From positions 372,001 to 436,000 of the forward strand of contig JAKCPI010001563.1 of the NCBI GenBank assembly GCA_023213315.1: a stretch of DNA of 64,000 bases, in the 5' to 3' direction. The DNA is from Euborellia annulipes. Lineage: Eukaryota; Arthropoda; Insecta; Dermaptera; Anisolabididae. A program made the translations under genes and the position numbers. The notes below the pieces were generated by a model. It made no database searches. It was given only the letters and a program-made list of their open reading frames with translations, and was not told the origin of the DNA. Shown piece after piece: positions 1 to 12,400 of the stretch. Position 1 is the first letter of the stretch; every line of letters starts with the position of its first letter.

Positions 1-2442
1 ATATTTTGGATTATTTATTTTATATATCTGTTATTGTTTATTTTCGTTTGTTACATTTTTTTCTATTTTTTTCTGAAAATTTTTGTTGGTATTTATTTTT
101 ATATATTTGTTATCATTCGGTGTCCAGAGTCTCGAAAATGTATAAAGGATTATACTCAGACTAAAGAGCGAAAGCTCAAAATACAGAAATAAATTTATTT
201 ATTATTATTTATTATTAATTTTTATAAAATTCTTAAATACCCAGATATTGATATTAAATTACAAATAATTAGATAAAGGAGTTAATTTTTCATAAAAAAG
301 CATTTGGGGATGCTAGAGTAGTTATTTATCACAACGAACTCAATCACCGAAATAACAATTTTAATGTTAAAAACAAAAATTTGAAATCCAATATCTCAAA
401 AACTATTCGACATATCAAAAAACAAAAGCTATTCTGAAATTCAAATTTTGAAATTTGATTTCGGCTTCACACGCACAGAATTAAAGATTAACCCCCCCCC
501 CCACTCCCCCCCATCGAGTCGCTCATTATTTTAAATTCTTTGAGATTTTTTTTCTTCGATTTTAATAATCTGTCTTTATTATACCATTTGGCGTTATTGT
601 ACGACATTCAAATTTATTTTTAGGCAGAGCTCAAAATTTGTTAGATTAATAAATCAAATTTTCAACCAAAAATTTGGAAATTTGTGATTGTTGTCAATTT
701 TATATTAGTGTATGAAATTTAGTAGTTTCAGACGAATTCTGGCGACCTGCCCCCCCCCCTCACCCACCCCTCAAACAACAAATGCCACCTAATTGAGAAA
801 TATATAAATATTTTTTCAAACTATTTTTGTGATTTTCTTAATGTTTTACTTTTTTGTCCATTCTTATTCTAATATTTTAAAATATACGACCTTAATTAGG
901 AAAGACTTGTCTACACTCTGAACTTATTTACATTTAAATAAAATAACAATGGCATGCTATTCAATTCAAGTTCTAACGCTTGAAACCTATAAGTGTGTCG
1001 TATTTATTGATATTTTCATCTTGAATTTCTTAAAAATATAATGATATGGGATAGGCAGAGCTTAAAAGAATATTTTTTGAGCAAAGTTGCCCATCTCAGT
1101 GTTTATCGTTGTAACCTAGACCTGGGAATGACCCACTCACAAATCTAAGTGGTTTGCCCCATATCTCTATTACTATCTGAAATTTACGAAATCCCACTAG
1201 AAGAAGCATTTTATTAATCAGTTGAAAAAATATTTTAATAGATTTAATCAAGCAGGCGAGAGATTTTTTATCATTTTATCGAAATCTACTTAATTATGTA
1301 AAAAAAAAAAAAAAAAAAAAAATAATAATAAAAAATGGATAATAATTAATAATAGATGACTTTATCTTGAAAAGAATTTGTGTTTAATTATTTCACGTGA
1401 AAGTCTAAATTTTTTTTTTAAAATAAATTATCTATTATTTAATAGAATATCTTTCCAAAACATAAAATTTATGAATTTCACAAGTGAACCTATATAAACA
1501 AATCTTATCAAAAAATTAGTTCGAATTTTCAACTTAGGAGTTCACAAAAAACGGGGCAGATGTTTATAATTTATTTTTTTTAATCGGAGCTCCCCCTTTG
1601 CTTGAGATTATTTTATTAAGAGAGAGGGCGGGGGGAGGGGCACTTGCCCCAATGACGCTTCAGATTGTTTTTTATCATCCTATCAAAATTTGATTGATTG
1701 ATCATCTAAAACTGAAGGATTGAGATTAGTCAGCCATTTGAGTTCTCTTTTGAATTAATTTTTTTTAGCAAAAGCAAATTTTTCAGTCTCGAAATTTCAT
1801 CTAATTTTGTTTGTTCCAACGCCCCATTTTTCTCTTACGTTTTTTTTCTTCCTATCCCAATTTTTTTTTTTTTTTTTGTTTTGATTTTCTTTCATTCTCT
1901 TTCTATCTTAAAATTACTTTAACTTTTTTGACCTGTTTACTTAATAATAATTTTTTACTTTTATGCTGATTAAATCTGTCATTGATTATTTAATTTTGCT
2001 TCAAGATTCTGTAATTCGGACGATAAAAGTTATTTTTTCTAATTTCTTTTTTTTTTTATTTAAAAGATAAAAATTATTGGCTACCAATTAACGAAATAGT
2101 CAGGGGCCCAGGCCCATTTTTACAAGTTATTACTATCTATTGTAATTTTCCGTGAGAAGCTTAATTTTGATGAGACGACCAACCTTTTCTCCTACAACAA
2201 TTCTTGATTGTGGTAGCTAACAGGAGTAGCAGGGATATAATATTTCAATTTGACGATTCTCAAAAATGTATTATTATTATTATTTATGGGTGGTTTAATT
2301 AAATCTTTAGACAATTATTAACATTAAATAAAAAAAATATTTGTCCTACAAAATATATGGTTTGATCAAAGACTCTTCCACTTCGAAAATGTACATTTTT
2401 TATAAAGATTTATCCGATATTATATCAGCATCCAAATACTGG
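1..2442. other. intergenic AT-rich DNA, no gene seen
   Basis: Very AT-rich, with a poly-A run near 1300, T runs near 1860 and 2047, and C runs at about 491-513 and 751-759 that resemble the G/C runs at the MITE ends elsewhere in the window. No splice-bounded coding segment or recognisable protein. Confidence 0.5.
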
Positions 2443-2444
2443 TA

Positions 2445-2653
2445 CAGTGAGCGCCACAATTAAGTCCCCACCTGGGAGCTAGAGCCTTGGGTATATGGTA
2501 GTGAAATCATTTTATTGAACGAAAAGGTAAAATAAAATTTGGTACAGATGATTTTATTTTTACGTTCATTAAAATTATTTCACTATATAGCATATACTCA
2601 AGGCTCTAGCTCCCAGGTGCACCTAAGTGGGGACTTAATTGTGGCGCTTACTG
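2445..2653. repeat. mariner/Tc1-type MITE, near-perfect palindrome, TA target sites
   Basis: Long terminal inverted repeats begin CAGTGAGCGCCACAATTAAG at the left and CAGTAAGCGCCACAATTAAG (reverse complement) at the right, flanked by TA (2443-2444, 2654-2655). The arms extend through GGGAGCTAGAGCCTTG to an AT-rich centre, so the whole 209 bp folds back. A second copy, with other elements inserted in it, is at 34382-35442. Confidence 0.86.
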
Positions 2654-2849
2654 TACCATCAATTTTTAGACAAATTTGAAAAACTAAAATAAAATCGGCC
2701 TTAATCAATGAAAGAACATGTAAAAGATACATATTTAAGCGTAGTTAAATCAAAATTGTTATTAAAGGAGAAAATCGTAAAAACTCAAACAATAGGCTAC
2801 GCACTTGTACTTTGCCCGATTTTATTTAAAAGCCACGAGACGATCTAGT

Positions 2850-3010
2850 TGAATATCTCGGGGGGGGGGGGGGGTTAATTACCCCCTTTACCCCCCTTGT
2901 ATCCGCCCTTGAGCCTGTATTGGTTATCGCTATGTAGTAGTGGGCCTCCTAAAAAAATTTCTAGGCTGAAGGTGGGTCCCAGGACAAAAAAATTTGGGAA
3001 CCCCTGATCT
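2850..3010. repeat. transposon end fragments
   Basis: The G-run, then CCCCCCTTGTATCCGCCCTTG (split by TIR) resembles the right end of the hAT element at 37743-38019. About 90 bp on, ATTTGGGAACCCCTG resembles the terminal repeat of other hAT elements. No partner ends were found, so these are truncated copies. Confidence 0.5.
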
Positions 3011-4294
3011 AGAATATTTTTTTAAGCAAAATTTATATACAATTTCTATTTCAAATTTTTTGCTTTTTCGTCATTTTGATGATTACGCTTAGCGTACAAC
3101 TCATACGCATATCCGGTTCACTGTAAATCTTTGTACTTTAAAGTATACCGTACGTAATTAAATAATTCTTTTCATTCTCAAGATAAAATGATGACAATAA
3201 ATATTGATATCTCAGAATTTGATATTATCCACTTATTGCAAAGATATATAAAGCGAAGAATTAGGCCATTAGGCAGTCACAAAATTCAATGGGAAGCCCA
3301 ACCATTTCTTTGCTTTGCACCACTTGTTTTCAACCAGGCAGCCGCAAGTATATGCAAGGGGTACCGCAAGCTGTGTAAGAAAATATTTTCTTTTTTAATG
3401 TCTATTTCTTTGATTTGTGATAAAAAAAAAAACTTTTATTCACGTAATATTTATTTGTATCTTGCACATTACTAACGAATCGAAACCGGAACGAAATAAA
3501 CATTTCTAGAAATTCAAAAGTAATATAATTGTGTTATTACAAGTTTTTTAAATAATTGCTTGATAGGAAAACCTTCATTAGACCAAGAAGCCGATGAGAA
3601 GTCGAATTTTATTTTCTATTCTAAAAAAAAAAAATTGAAAGAAGTGAAAAATTGACAAAAATTATTTGGCATTTTGTTTATTTTTACTTTTCAAATTTTA
3701 TTTTGGGAAACGTGGATCCTGAGGCGAACTTGAAATAGAACTTGGAAAAAGTAGCATATAGCATCAATTTTGCGCAGTCATTTGCTTTGTTGTCGAGCCT
3801 AAATAATTCGGGCCAGCCCAGAATTCAAAAAAAAAAAAAAAAAAAATTCTCTCCGCCCTACTGTGGTGATAGAATAAAAGAGAAATTCCTTCAATTTCTA
3901 CACGCAGTGGAAATGCAAAATAAAAATTTTTATCTGTATTTCGATTCGAATGACAAATGACTCATTTTTTCTTGACGCACTTGGCCATACAAATTGAACT
4001 TATATTTTCCTTTACCTTGTTTTGGCCAAGAGAGAGAAATCGTGTTTCAGTTTCAAATTTCAATTAAACCAAGTACAGTCTGCCTAAAAAGAAAAAGAAA
4101 GCTTTAAAAAATAGAGAAAAATAGTTTGAATCAAATCTCAAATCCTATTTCCAATTTTTTTGCCTCTCCCAAGTTTATTTATTTTTTAATTTTATGGAAT
4201 TTTAAATATTTTAGAACTATTGTTATTAAAATATTATAATTAAATTTTTTATTTGCTAGAAATTAAAATTTTTAACTTTGCCCACCAACCATAG

Positions 4295-4558
4295 CAGGGG
4301 CGTATTTAAGGGGGGGGGGGGCGAGGGGGCCCGGGCCCCCCGAAATTTCCCAAACACATATACATATATAGGGATATACAGACATCAGCGCAACAAATTT
4401 TTCCGCAGGATGGACAACTTTGGTTCCGCAATAGAAAAAATGTTCCTCAAAAAATTTCGTGTGAAAAAAAGTATAGTTTCTTAAAAAAAAAATTTTCCAC
4501 AGAAAAATTTTTGAGTTCGAGCCCCCCCCCCCGAAAAAAATTTCTATATACGCCCCTG
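4295..4558. repeat. hAT-type MITE with perfect 8-bp duplication
   Basis: Ends CAGGGGCGTAT and ATACGCCCCTG are inverted repeats. Flanks 4287-4294 and 4559-4566 are both aaccatag, an 8-bp target-site duplication typical of hAT. G and C runs of 10-12 nt lie just inside each end. The related end CAGGGGCGTGTATAGAAATT occurs at 34112. Confidence 0.88.
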
Positions 4559-4566
4559 AACCATAG

Positions 4567-6737
4567 GTTGGGCAGGTAAAGTTAATGTATTTTTTTTCGT
4601 TCTAATAAGATTTTTTTGAAGTGTCCGTTTGTCTGTCTGTCACGCTCTGTTTGATCAAAATTTTGCATACTTATAGAGGACCTAATGAAGAGCTCAGGAA
4701 TACTGAACTCAAGGCTCTAGCGGGGGGGGGGGTAATATTTTTTTCTTGTATATTGGGTGGGCAAAGTTGTGCGCTCGGCTTAGTCCGACCCTTTATTTCT
4801 TTGATCTTCATAGAATTTGAATATATAGATAGGTATGTAAAAAATTCATAAAACAAAATAATAATTAGAAAGATAATTTTTTAAAAATAAGTGAGGAGGT
4901 GTTTATATAGTATTCTAAAAAATTGCGCCACATTATAAATAAAAAAAGGCGAGGGTCCGCTGCAGAAGGCCTTAGCTAGTTGGAGGGGTGTCCAAAGGGG
5001 ACTTGGCTCCCCTGGCTAGACGCGAAGCCCGCAATTGACACCTTCACGAATTGATAATTTAATTGACAAATAACTTTTGACAAATTTTTAATAAACAAGC
5101 TCAAATCGAAATATCTTCCATTTAATTTAATGTTTGTCTCGACATCTCAATTTGAATATTTATTTTATGAATAATCAACTATAAACACACGTGGACTTAT
5201 TAATAAAAAATATAATAAACTAAACGAATAAATTTCACAAATAAAGGATGTGCTAATTGACAGAATTTCATAATTCCACTTCAATTTATTTTATGAACCA
5301 AAAAATTGCACATTGTGACCGGAAAGAAAGAAAAAATTTTTTTTTCTTTGCGTCACATTGAAATCTTATACTGAATATTAAAATTTTGCAATTTCACCTT
5401 TTTCATAAAAAAACACCAAGATTGAGACAAAAAAAAGATTAGAACCTTTTGTTACGTCTTTTAAGAATTTTATCAATGCTCTCGTCATAAATTATCAGCC
5501 AACACCTTATTAGAATACTTTATTTAGATATCATAACTTTTCATAAGTACTTAATTTTTATTTATTCTGAATTGCATCATAATTATATCTTTCAAAAAAG
5601 AAAAGAGAATATTTTAACATATTTAAAAGTTAATTTATTAAACCACAAGCTGCTCGAAATAATTTCTTTTTATGGTTTTTTTGTCCGCTCTTTAATTAAG
5701 CACCAGGCAGTGCGATTGACTTTCTTCTTGTTTTCTCCAGAGCTTTGTAGTTATACTACAAAATATATTGTAATATCAAATATTTATAGCTCGATTAAAC
5801 TAGACAATACGTTTTATTTTGATAACTCGAGAGTGGGGAGTTGTTTTTTACATGTATTTACTAATACTCTCACTTTTTATCTTGAGACATTTTGATTAGA
5901 TATTTTGAAAATTATTTTTTTTTTATTAAAATACATTGGCCCCAAAAATAATTTATTCAAATCGTTTAAAAATCTTCTTGAGTCCCGAGAAAAAATTATC
6001 AAAGAATCTTTTAGCAAAAATTTATTATTTTCTTCCTCAGAGGTTTACATCCTTGTGAATAGAGATAGGTGGCTAGGGCGATTAATCGAGTACAGAATGC
6101 GCCTTTAAATTACCGAAATTAAGAAAAAATTGTGTGCTGTGCGAAGAGTCCCACCAGATTACCCCCGAGAAACACCTCTGGATCCGTCCTTGCTCCTTAG
6201 AGTAGGAAAGTGGGAGAAAATTAATTTAATATGATCAAAACAACTAATAATTAATATTCATAAAAATAAATTTTTTTTTCTCTAATTGATTTTATTTTCT
6301 CTTAGCTATATGTGTAATAGAGAAAGTATTCAAATAACGAAGAAATCCGCGTTCCATGTGTGTACAAAAGAACTCAAATCGAAAAAACAGTCAGAGCTCA
6401 ATTTTTTAATTCTACAAGAAAATTTCGAATAAATTCTAAACATTATTTTGACTTTCAGAATACTGAAAAATATCTTGAGACAAAAAATTTGGTGTGGCAT
6501 ATTACTTTACTTACCTTTAATACCAGATTTATTTTATTTTATTTTATTTTCAAGTACTTTAAAAGTCTTTGTTTTATTAACTGACATCATGAGAAAATTT
6601 ATATCATATATTTTTTTTAATTATTTATTTATGATGTAACCTATAATCAAACGTTGTCAACAAAATCATATTGAATTAAAACTCCTTTGTTTATATATTT
6701 TTTTTACAAGGTCGTTAATATTATTCAGGAATGCTTT
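4567..6737. other. intergenic DNA with hAT-element remnants, no gene seen
   Basis: AT-rich DNA with many short chance ORFs of low-complexity composition. Around 6090-6191 there is an inverted fragment of the 37743-38019 element ending CTGGATCCGTCCTTG, together with a half-copy of the hairpin repeat. No credible exon. Confidence 0.5.
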
Positions 6738-6745
6738 CCTATATA

Positions 6746-7406
6746 CAGGGTCGCAGGGGGGGCAGGGGGGGCAGGGGGCTATATCCCCAGGGCCTGGGCC
6801 CTCAGGGAGGCTCGGGCCCTTTGCGCTTCAACCTTAAAATTCTAATAAAAAATGGTTAAAATATCAATAAAAAAAAATCATTTTCTTGAAATTTTTTTCT
6901 GAGGGGGCTCGGGCCCTTTAAGCTCAAATCTTAAAATTATACGAACGATAAATGATAACGCTGGAGGAATTTTCAGGCCATACTAATATGAACTGAAAAG
7001 GTGGCCAAATTGGGGGATTTTACTCCGTAGGTGCCCCATAAAACTTATTTTTATTTAATTTTAAAGTACTTATAAAACAAGCTAAGTTTGATAATATTTT
7101 TCCCCTTAGAATAGCTAAAAACGCATATTTCAATGCCTAATTTTCAAAGAATTTTCAATACCCCCCAGGCCACCCGGAAGTCGTCTGTCCGTCTAGCCTT
7201 GATATATTATGGTAACCCTATCTATGTTTAGGGAATTTTGACAAATTTTTAAATAGCTTTTTTTATTTAAATAAACATTATAATCTATGTATAACTGTTT
7301 CAAAAAAATGCCACAATAGCCTTTTATAAACTAGAAAAAAACTTTTAGGGTGGGGGCTCGTATTATTAAGTAGCCCCGGGGCCGGCCAAGTCTGTCTGCG
7401 GCCCTG
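6746..7406. repeat. hAT-type non-autonomous element, 661 bp, perfect 8-bp duplication
   Basis: The element starts CAGGGTCGCAG and ends CTGCGGCCCTG, with cctatata on both sides (6738-6745 and 7407-7414). It is GC-rich at the ends and AT-rich inside, with no transposase frame. A second copy in the opposite orientation is at 54940-55515. Confidence 0.88.
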
Positions 7407-7458
7407 CCTATATATTATATAAATCAGCGGTTCACAAAGTGTGTTTTGCGGATCAAAT

Positions 7459-7620
7459 AAAAAATCTGATGTGACTGGTCGCACAGCACACAACTTTCTC
7501 TTTCCGGGGACCTCAAAACATGTATTTCCATCAAAATCTCGATATCGAACTTTTGACATAACTCCAATACATTCTCTCTCTCTCTATACAATATGTATTA
7601 CATATATAGGTAAGAAAAAG
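7459..7620. repeat. rearranged copy of composite hairpin repeat
   Basis: Half of the hairpin (AATCTGATGTGACTGGTCGC to CAACTTTCTCTTTCC) is fused directly to the second module of the same family (CAAAATCTCGATATCGAA) and its AT-rich end. Intact copies keep hundreds of bases between the two modules, so this copy carries an internal deletion. Confidence 0.7.
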
Positions 7621-8269
7621 TAAAAATGAGACTCACGTGAGAAAAGAAATAGGATTCGCTATTGATAAAAAGAAGTAAATATGTTTAAAAACACAGCAAT
7701 ATTATTTACAAAATATTAGAATTAATAACGAAAAGGAAAAATAATTTTTCTTTCGAAATATTTAGATTAAAATTTATTCTCAGCAACTTTTTGAAAATTA
7801 TTATTTTTATTTAATAATGGTATTATATTATAATATAAAGACATTTTTAGCATGGTAAAAATATGGTAAAGGTAATGGTAATGGTAAAGATAATTTAATA
7901 ATTGCTTTTGTAATTATTACTTTTGTAATTGTATGTATAAACCAAAAAATAGACATGTTTTATCTGACATGATAAGTATTAACTATCGATAAATTATGGT
8001 CTAAAATATTTCATTTTTTTATTTATTAGTAATTCCACTAATAGTAGATAAATGAAAAATAACAACTTTGTCTTTTCCCCGTTGTGGTTAGTAAATTAGT
8101 TAAAACATAATGAAGGACAGATTGAGAATACAATAAATCATTATGACCGCAAAACATTTAATATTTTGACTTGATCGATCTTACAACTTCTGAGAATAGA
8201 TTATTCCTATTTATGAATGTAAGTTGTTAACTAGGAGCATGGGATTTTGGGGAGCTCAACCCTTTAGAG

Positions 8270-8427
8270 CAGGCATGTCAAACACACGGCCCGCCGAGAC
8301 GTTTTAAAAAAAACATTGAGTCTAATCAATACATAAAATAATCATTCTAACAATCGTATTTAAATAATTTTTTCAATATTACAAACTTAGTACAAAATAG
8401 CAATTGGCCCGCAATATCACATGCCTG
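8270..8427. repeat. hAT-type MITE with perfect 8-bp duplication
   Basis: The left end CAGGCATGTCAAACACACGG and the right end ACATGCCTG form an inverted repeat with an adjacent GGCCCGC box on both arms. Flanks 8262-8269 and 8428-8435 are both ctttagag. Length 158 bp. Confidence 0.9.
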
Positions 8428-9054
8428 CTTTAGAGTTTTGTTTGATTTAGTTGGTATTTAGGCTTTCGCACTTGTTATTGTTAAGGTTTAAATGTAGTTT
8501 ATTTGTAAAAATTACGATTCTGCCACTCTCTCTGTGGAGTAGCCGAAACGTTGTAATTAGTTAGTGGCTTCAAATAATTTCTTACATCATAATTCTCAAA
8601 GTGACTTTTTTTAAGGATAGACTTCAAAATCAACTACAATAAATTATTCAACCATTCATTCAGGTCTTCTCCTTAGAAAAGCAGGTTGGGATTCATCCCT
8701 CTCTAGTATCAAGGAGGAATATGCCTTACTCCTAAATTAACATCTGGTTTCAATCTATTCATTAAAAAGTAAAAAAGTGGGCTTTTTGAAGCGTCACTAA
8801 CTATTTTCAGACAGCTATACATTTTTAAAAATTTATTTCTTGAAAACACCTTCATAAATATCAGAATTGTGTTTTAAAGATATTAATAAAATATTGAGAA
8901 TTTTTTCCTCCCTTCGACCAATCAATTCCTAAAGCCAGATTTTTCAAATTTCCATTTCGTAGCTCTTTGTTAAAAACCTTTTTGTATTATATATGAGATC
9001 AATGATCTCTAAGCAAATTTTAATTTCCGAATGAACTTGTATCTGTTGACAGTC

Positions 9055-9477
9055 ATGGTCGCTTCTCTGGCCTTGGAGAGCGAACATCCGCCCGAATTGG
9101 CTGTCGTGGTCCTGCCTTGTCCCCTGATCGCGTGCTCTGTTCGCGCGGCCACGATGGATCTCACGGAGTCTGCGATCCAGGCTGACATTCCGCAGAAAGC
9201 CGAGTCTGAAAATGTTGAAACCTCACCGCCACCATTAGTGGGATCTTTGACCAGCCTTTCTACAGTTACTACCAGTCTTGATGATGGGAATAACTCGTCC
9301 TCATTACCACCGACACCACCACATTCTTGTATTGATGTCGAAGGAGCGTCGGTGTCGTTGGACAGGATAAAACCACGAAAAGAAACTACGTGTCAAACTA
9401 CTGCTCAAATAACTGTGCCATTCTTCCTGGCTGGACTTGGCACTATTGGTGCTGGTCTTCTCCTAGGTGTAGTACAA
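9055..9477 (+). CDS. SLC41A1: SLC41 coding exon 1 (N-terminal tail and start of TM1)
   Basis: GC content rises sharply right after the putative acceptor at 9051-9052, which suggests an upstream non-coding exon. The exon encodes an acidic, Ser/Thr/Pro-rich tail, then TVPFFLAGLGTIGAGLLL, matching the first SLC41 membrane segment. The donor is caa|gtaagc, phase 0. The frame runs on 22 bases into the intron before a stop. Confidence 0.88.
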
Positions 9478-12400
9478 GTAAGCATCCAAACGAAATTTTA
9501 AGAATTAAGTTACTTTGCCTCAAGATTAAAATATCCTTGCAGAAAGAGGTGATGGATTTGAAATTTATTTACCTTTATAGCCAAATAGAGTATAGAGTTA
9601 TTCATTAATGATGGTTCCAATCACTATTTTTTCTTGATTAATATCACACAGATATCGGTCCCAAAATTTGGTCCTAGGCCTGGAATTGTCATATCAGAAG
9701 TATCTTGCCACGAATGAATACATCCAGAGCCTCCTATTTTGTCTTCTTTTGCGTTACTCCAATTTCTTTCCTTAAATGAGAGAAAATTTTATTTCTTTCG
9801 GAAAGAATTCCGTGTCACGTATATCAAAAAACATTGGAATTTATTCAAGATTTTTCATTAAAAAAAGTATTAAGTAAATAAGCGATAATCATATTTCAAA
9901 TTACATTAAAAATAGTTAAATATTTTTCGAGTCCTATGCCCCGGAAAAACTGGAGATCCTGGGTTCGATTCCCGGAGGATGTTTGGCCTCGCCAATAAAA
10001 AAACACAGTCTTGTTAAATAAATTAAAAATATTTGTAACTCACGTAATTCGAGACAGGATTATTCTTATTTGTTTAATTTATCTAAAAAATACGATAATT
10101 TTTAATACAACTGAGAATAAAGTCGACAGCATTCCCTTTGATCGGAGAAAACAAAAGATCAGAAAATTTGCAATTTTATCTTATAATCTCAGACCGAATT
10201 ATCTTATATTTTTTTTGTCTCCGCCTATTAAATTAGTTACTTACAAGTCATAGTACACATGTACTTATTTATTAGCCACAGTGAAGTGAATTTCAGACAA
10301 AATCCCTCAGCTTCGCTGCTTCATTCAATTTAATAATAATTAAATTTTATTCTTCAAAAAATATAATTTTAAATAAAAAATTTAAGTTTTTTTCATTTAT
10401 ATTTTACTTTCAGACTTTAATTTTATTTGTTTATCAAAATTTTTTTATCGCATGAAAATGAAAATTTTAGAAAGTTTTGTTTAAAAAACGTTTTCTATTT
10501 TAGTTAGATTTATAACTATTTTCAAAAAAATTATTTATTTTTTGATTGCGCTCTAATGCAATAACAAGTACTATGGTACTTAAAGTCCCAAAAAATTTTA
10601 TTTTTGAGAATTGAAAGTACAATTTAATTTTGTTTAAAGTAGAGAACGTGCTTACCATTATTTCAAAGGGAGTAATATAATGGATCAATTATCTAATTTG
10701 CACTTGCTGATCTCAAGAATCGTTAGATTACAATAGATCTCGATAGAATGCAAATACCAGGTGATTCAGAAAGTTGTAGCATGACAAGTCTATGCTAGTA
10801 GCAAACATTTCTTGGAAAAGTCCGTCCTTAATGTGAACACGCCATCAATTAATTTATCTATCAAGTTTCTATTCGAGTTCCTTTTTCTAATATCTAAAAA
10901 AAGCGTATAATAAATTCAATATTGTATTTTTTCAGAATTGGTTAGTTTTTGAAGAGATTTCATCGCTTTTCATTCTGGTTCCTGCTCTCGTTGGTCTCAA
11001 AGGAAATTTGGACATGTGCCTCGCTTCACGGCTATCAACGCAAGCAAATCTAGGGAACTTCAGTGAAGTTCCAATAAAAGAAAAATTGGGGCTCATTACA
11101 GGAAATATCGCTCTTGTTCAGGTAATTTTTTTTTTTTTTTAAATAAAATTCTACATATTTTTTAAATACAATAATAGTCCATGAGCTTATCTTAAAATTT
11201 TTATTTGAACATTTTATTCTCTAGTAGATGCCTTAAAATTTATATTAACAAGTAAAGATAAAAATAATTTCTTGCCACTTGAAACAAAAAGTCCTTTATA
11301 TGCCACTGATTTGATGCGTGAAAAGATATCGAAATATTTCTAAGATAAATTTTAAATTTTAATATATATATTTTTTCAAGTTGCATTTTTCTAATAATCT
11401 CTTTTTTCCTTAAATTAAATTAAATAAATTTTATCATTTTATTAATTTTGAAGGGTATAAAGTTTAATTAAAAAAATAACACAAAATCTTGATCAGTAGA
11501 TGTTTATTTAAATTTATCAATGAACTCCATCAAAATATATGATATCATTTCATTAAATCTATTATTTGTTGCTTATTTCGCGAAATTTATTATTATTATT
11601 AAAAATTAAAATAAAATAAGATATTGCGTAAGACTGCACGACTAAAGTGAAAACTTGTATGGCCATTGTAATCGATTCTAAGTTATGAACATTTTTATGG
11701 ATATTATTATTCACTTGAGAGAATAAATTATATTCGAAATAATTATTATTTCAAATAAAGTAAAAACTAACAAAAACATCCGCACCAGCGTCTGGCAAAC
11801 GAGGAGAGCCGAGCGTGACGTGACGTTGCTGATCGGATTCATTCAGTCACCAGCAAAAGTTCTATACGCGGTTTTTATATCAAAAATTTTCATACTTTAA
11901 GAAATTTTCCAAAATAGAAAATGAACTCGGAGTGAACTTAGAAATTCTAATCGAATCTGAAATTAGGAATGGGGCATGATATTTTATTACTTATTCTCCT
12001 AAGAGATGGGACTTTTTCTTTTCTCCCTATTTAGGTGCAAGCGACGGTCGCTTCTCTGATAGTGGCTTTGTTTGCTGTCTGTGCAAATGGCATCTTCACG
12101 GGCAGCTTCAACCTCGACCACGCTCTAATCCTCGCCTCTTCGAGCTTGTGCACCGCCACTTGCGCCAGTTTCTTCCTCGGTAAGTGATATCTTCTCTCTT
12201 TTGAGAAATTATATTAAATCTCTATCAAGGCAAAGAATTTTGCAAAATATAAAATATTTCTTTCAAATATCTTCGCTAATTCTCTTAAGTCAGCCAAAAA
12301 ATTCTATAAAAAAACTACAATTTTCCTTTTCTTCTTCATACTTTTCTTCAGTTAAACTTTTCTCAATAAAAAAAATATTTATTCATACTTATACAAAATT

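Noticed and set aside
21..25. Whole-window tandem satellites
   Set aside because: Apart from short microsatellites and homopolymers, no tandem array with a unit above 6 bp was seen.
9031..9054. ATG 9031 as the SLC41 start
   Set aside because: It precedes a likely splice acceptor, and the AT-rich bases around it look intronic; ATG 9055 or 9154 is preferred.
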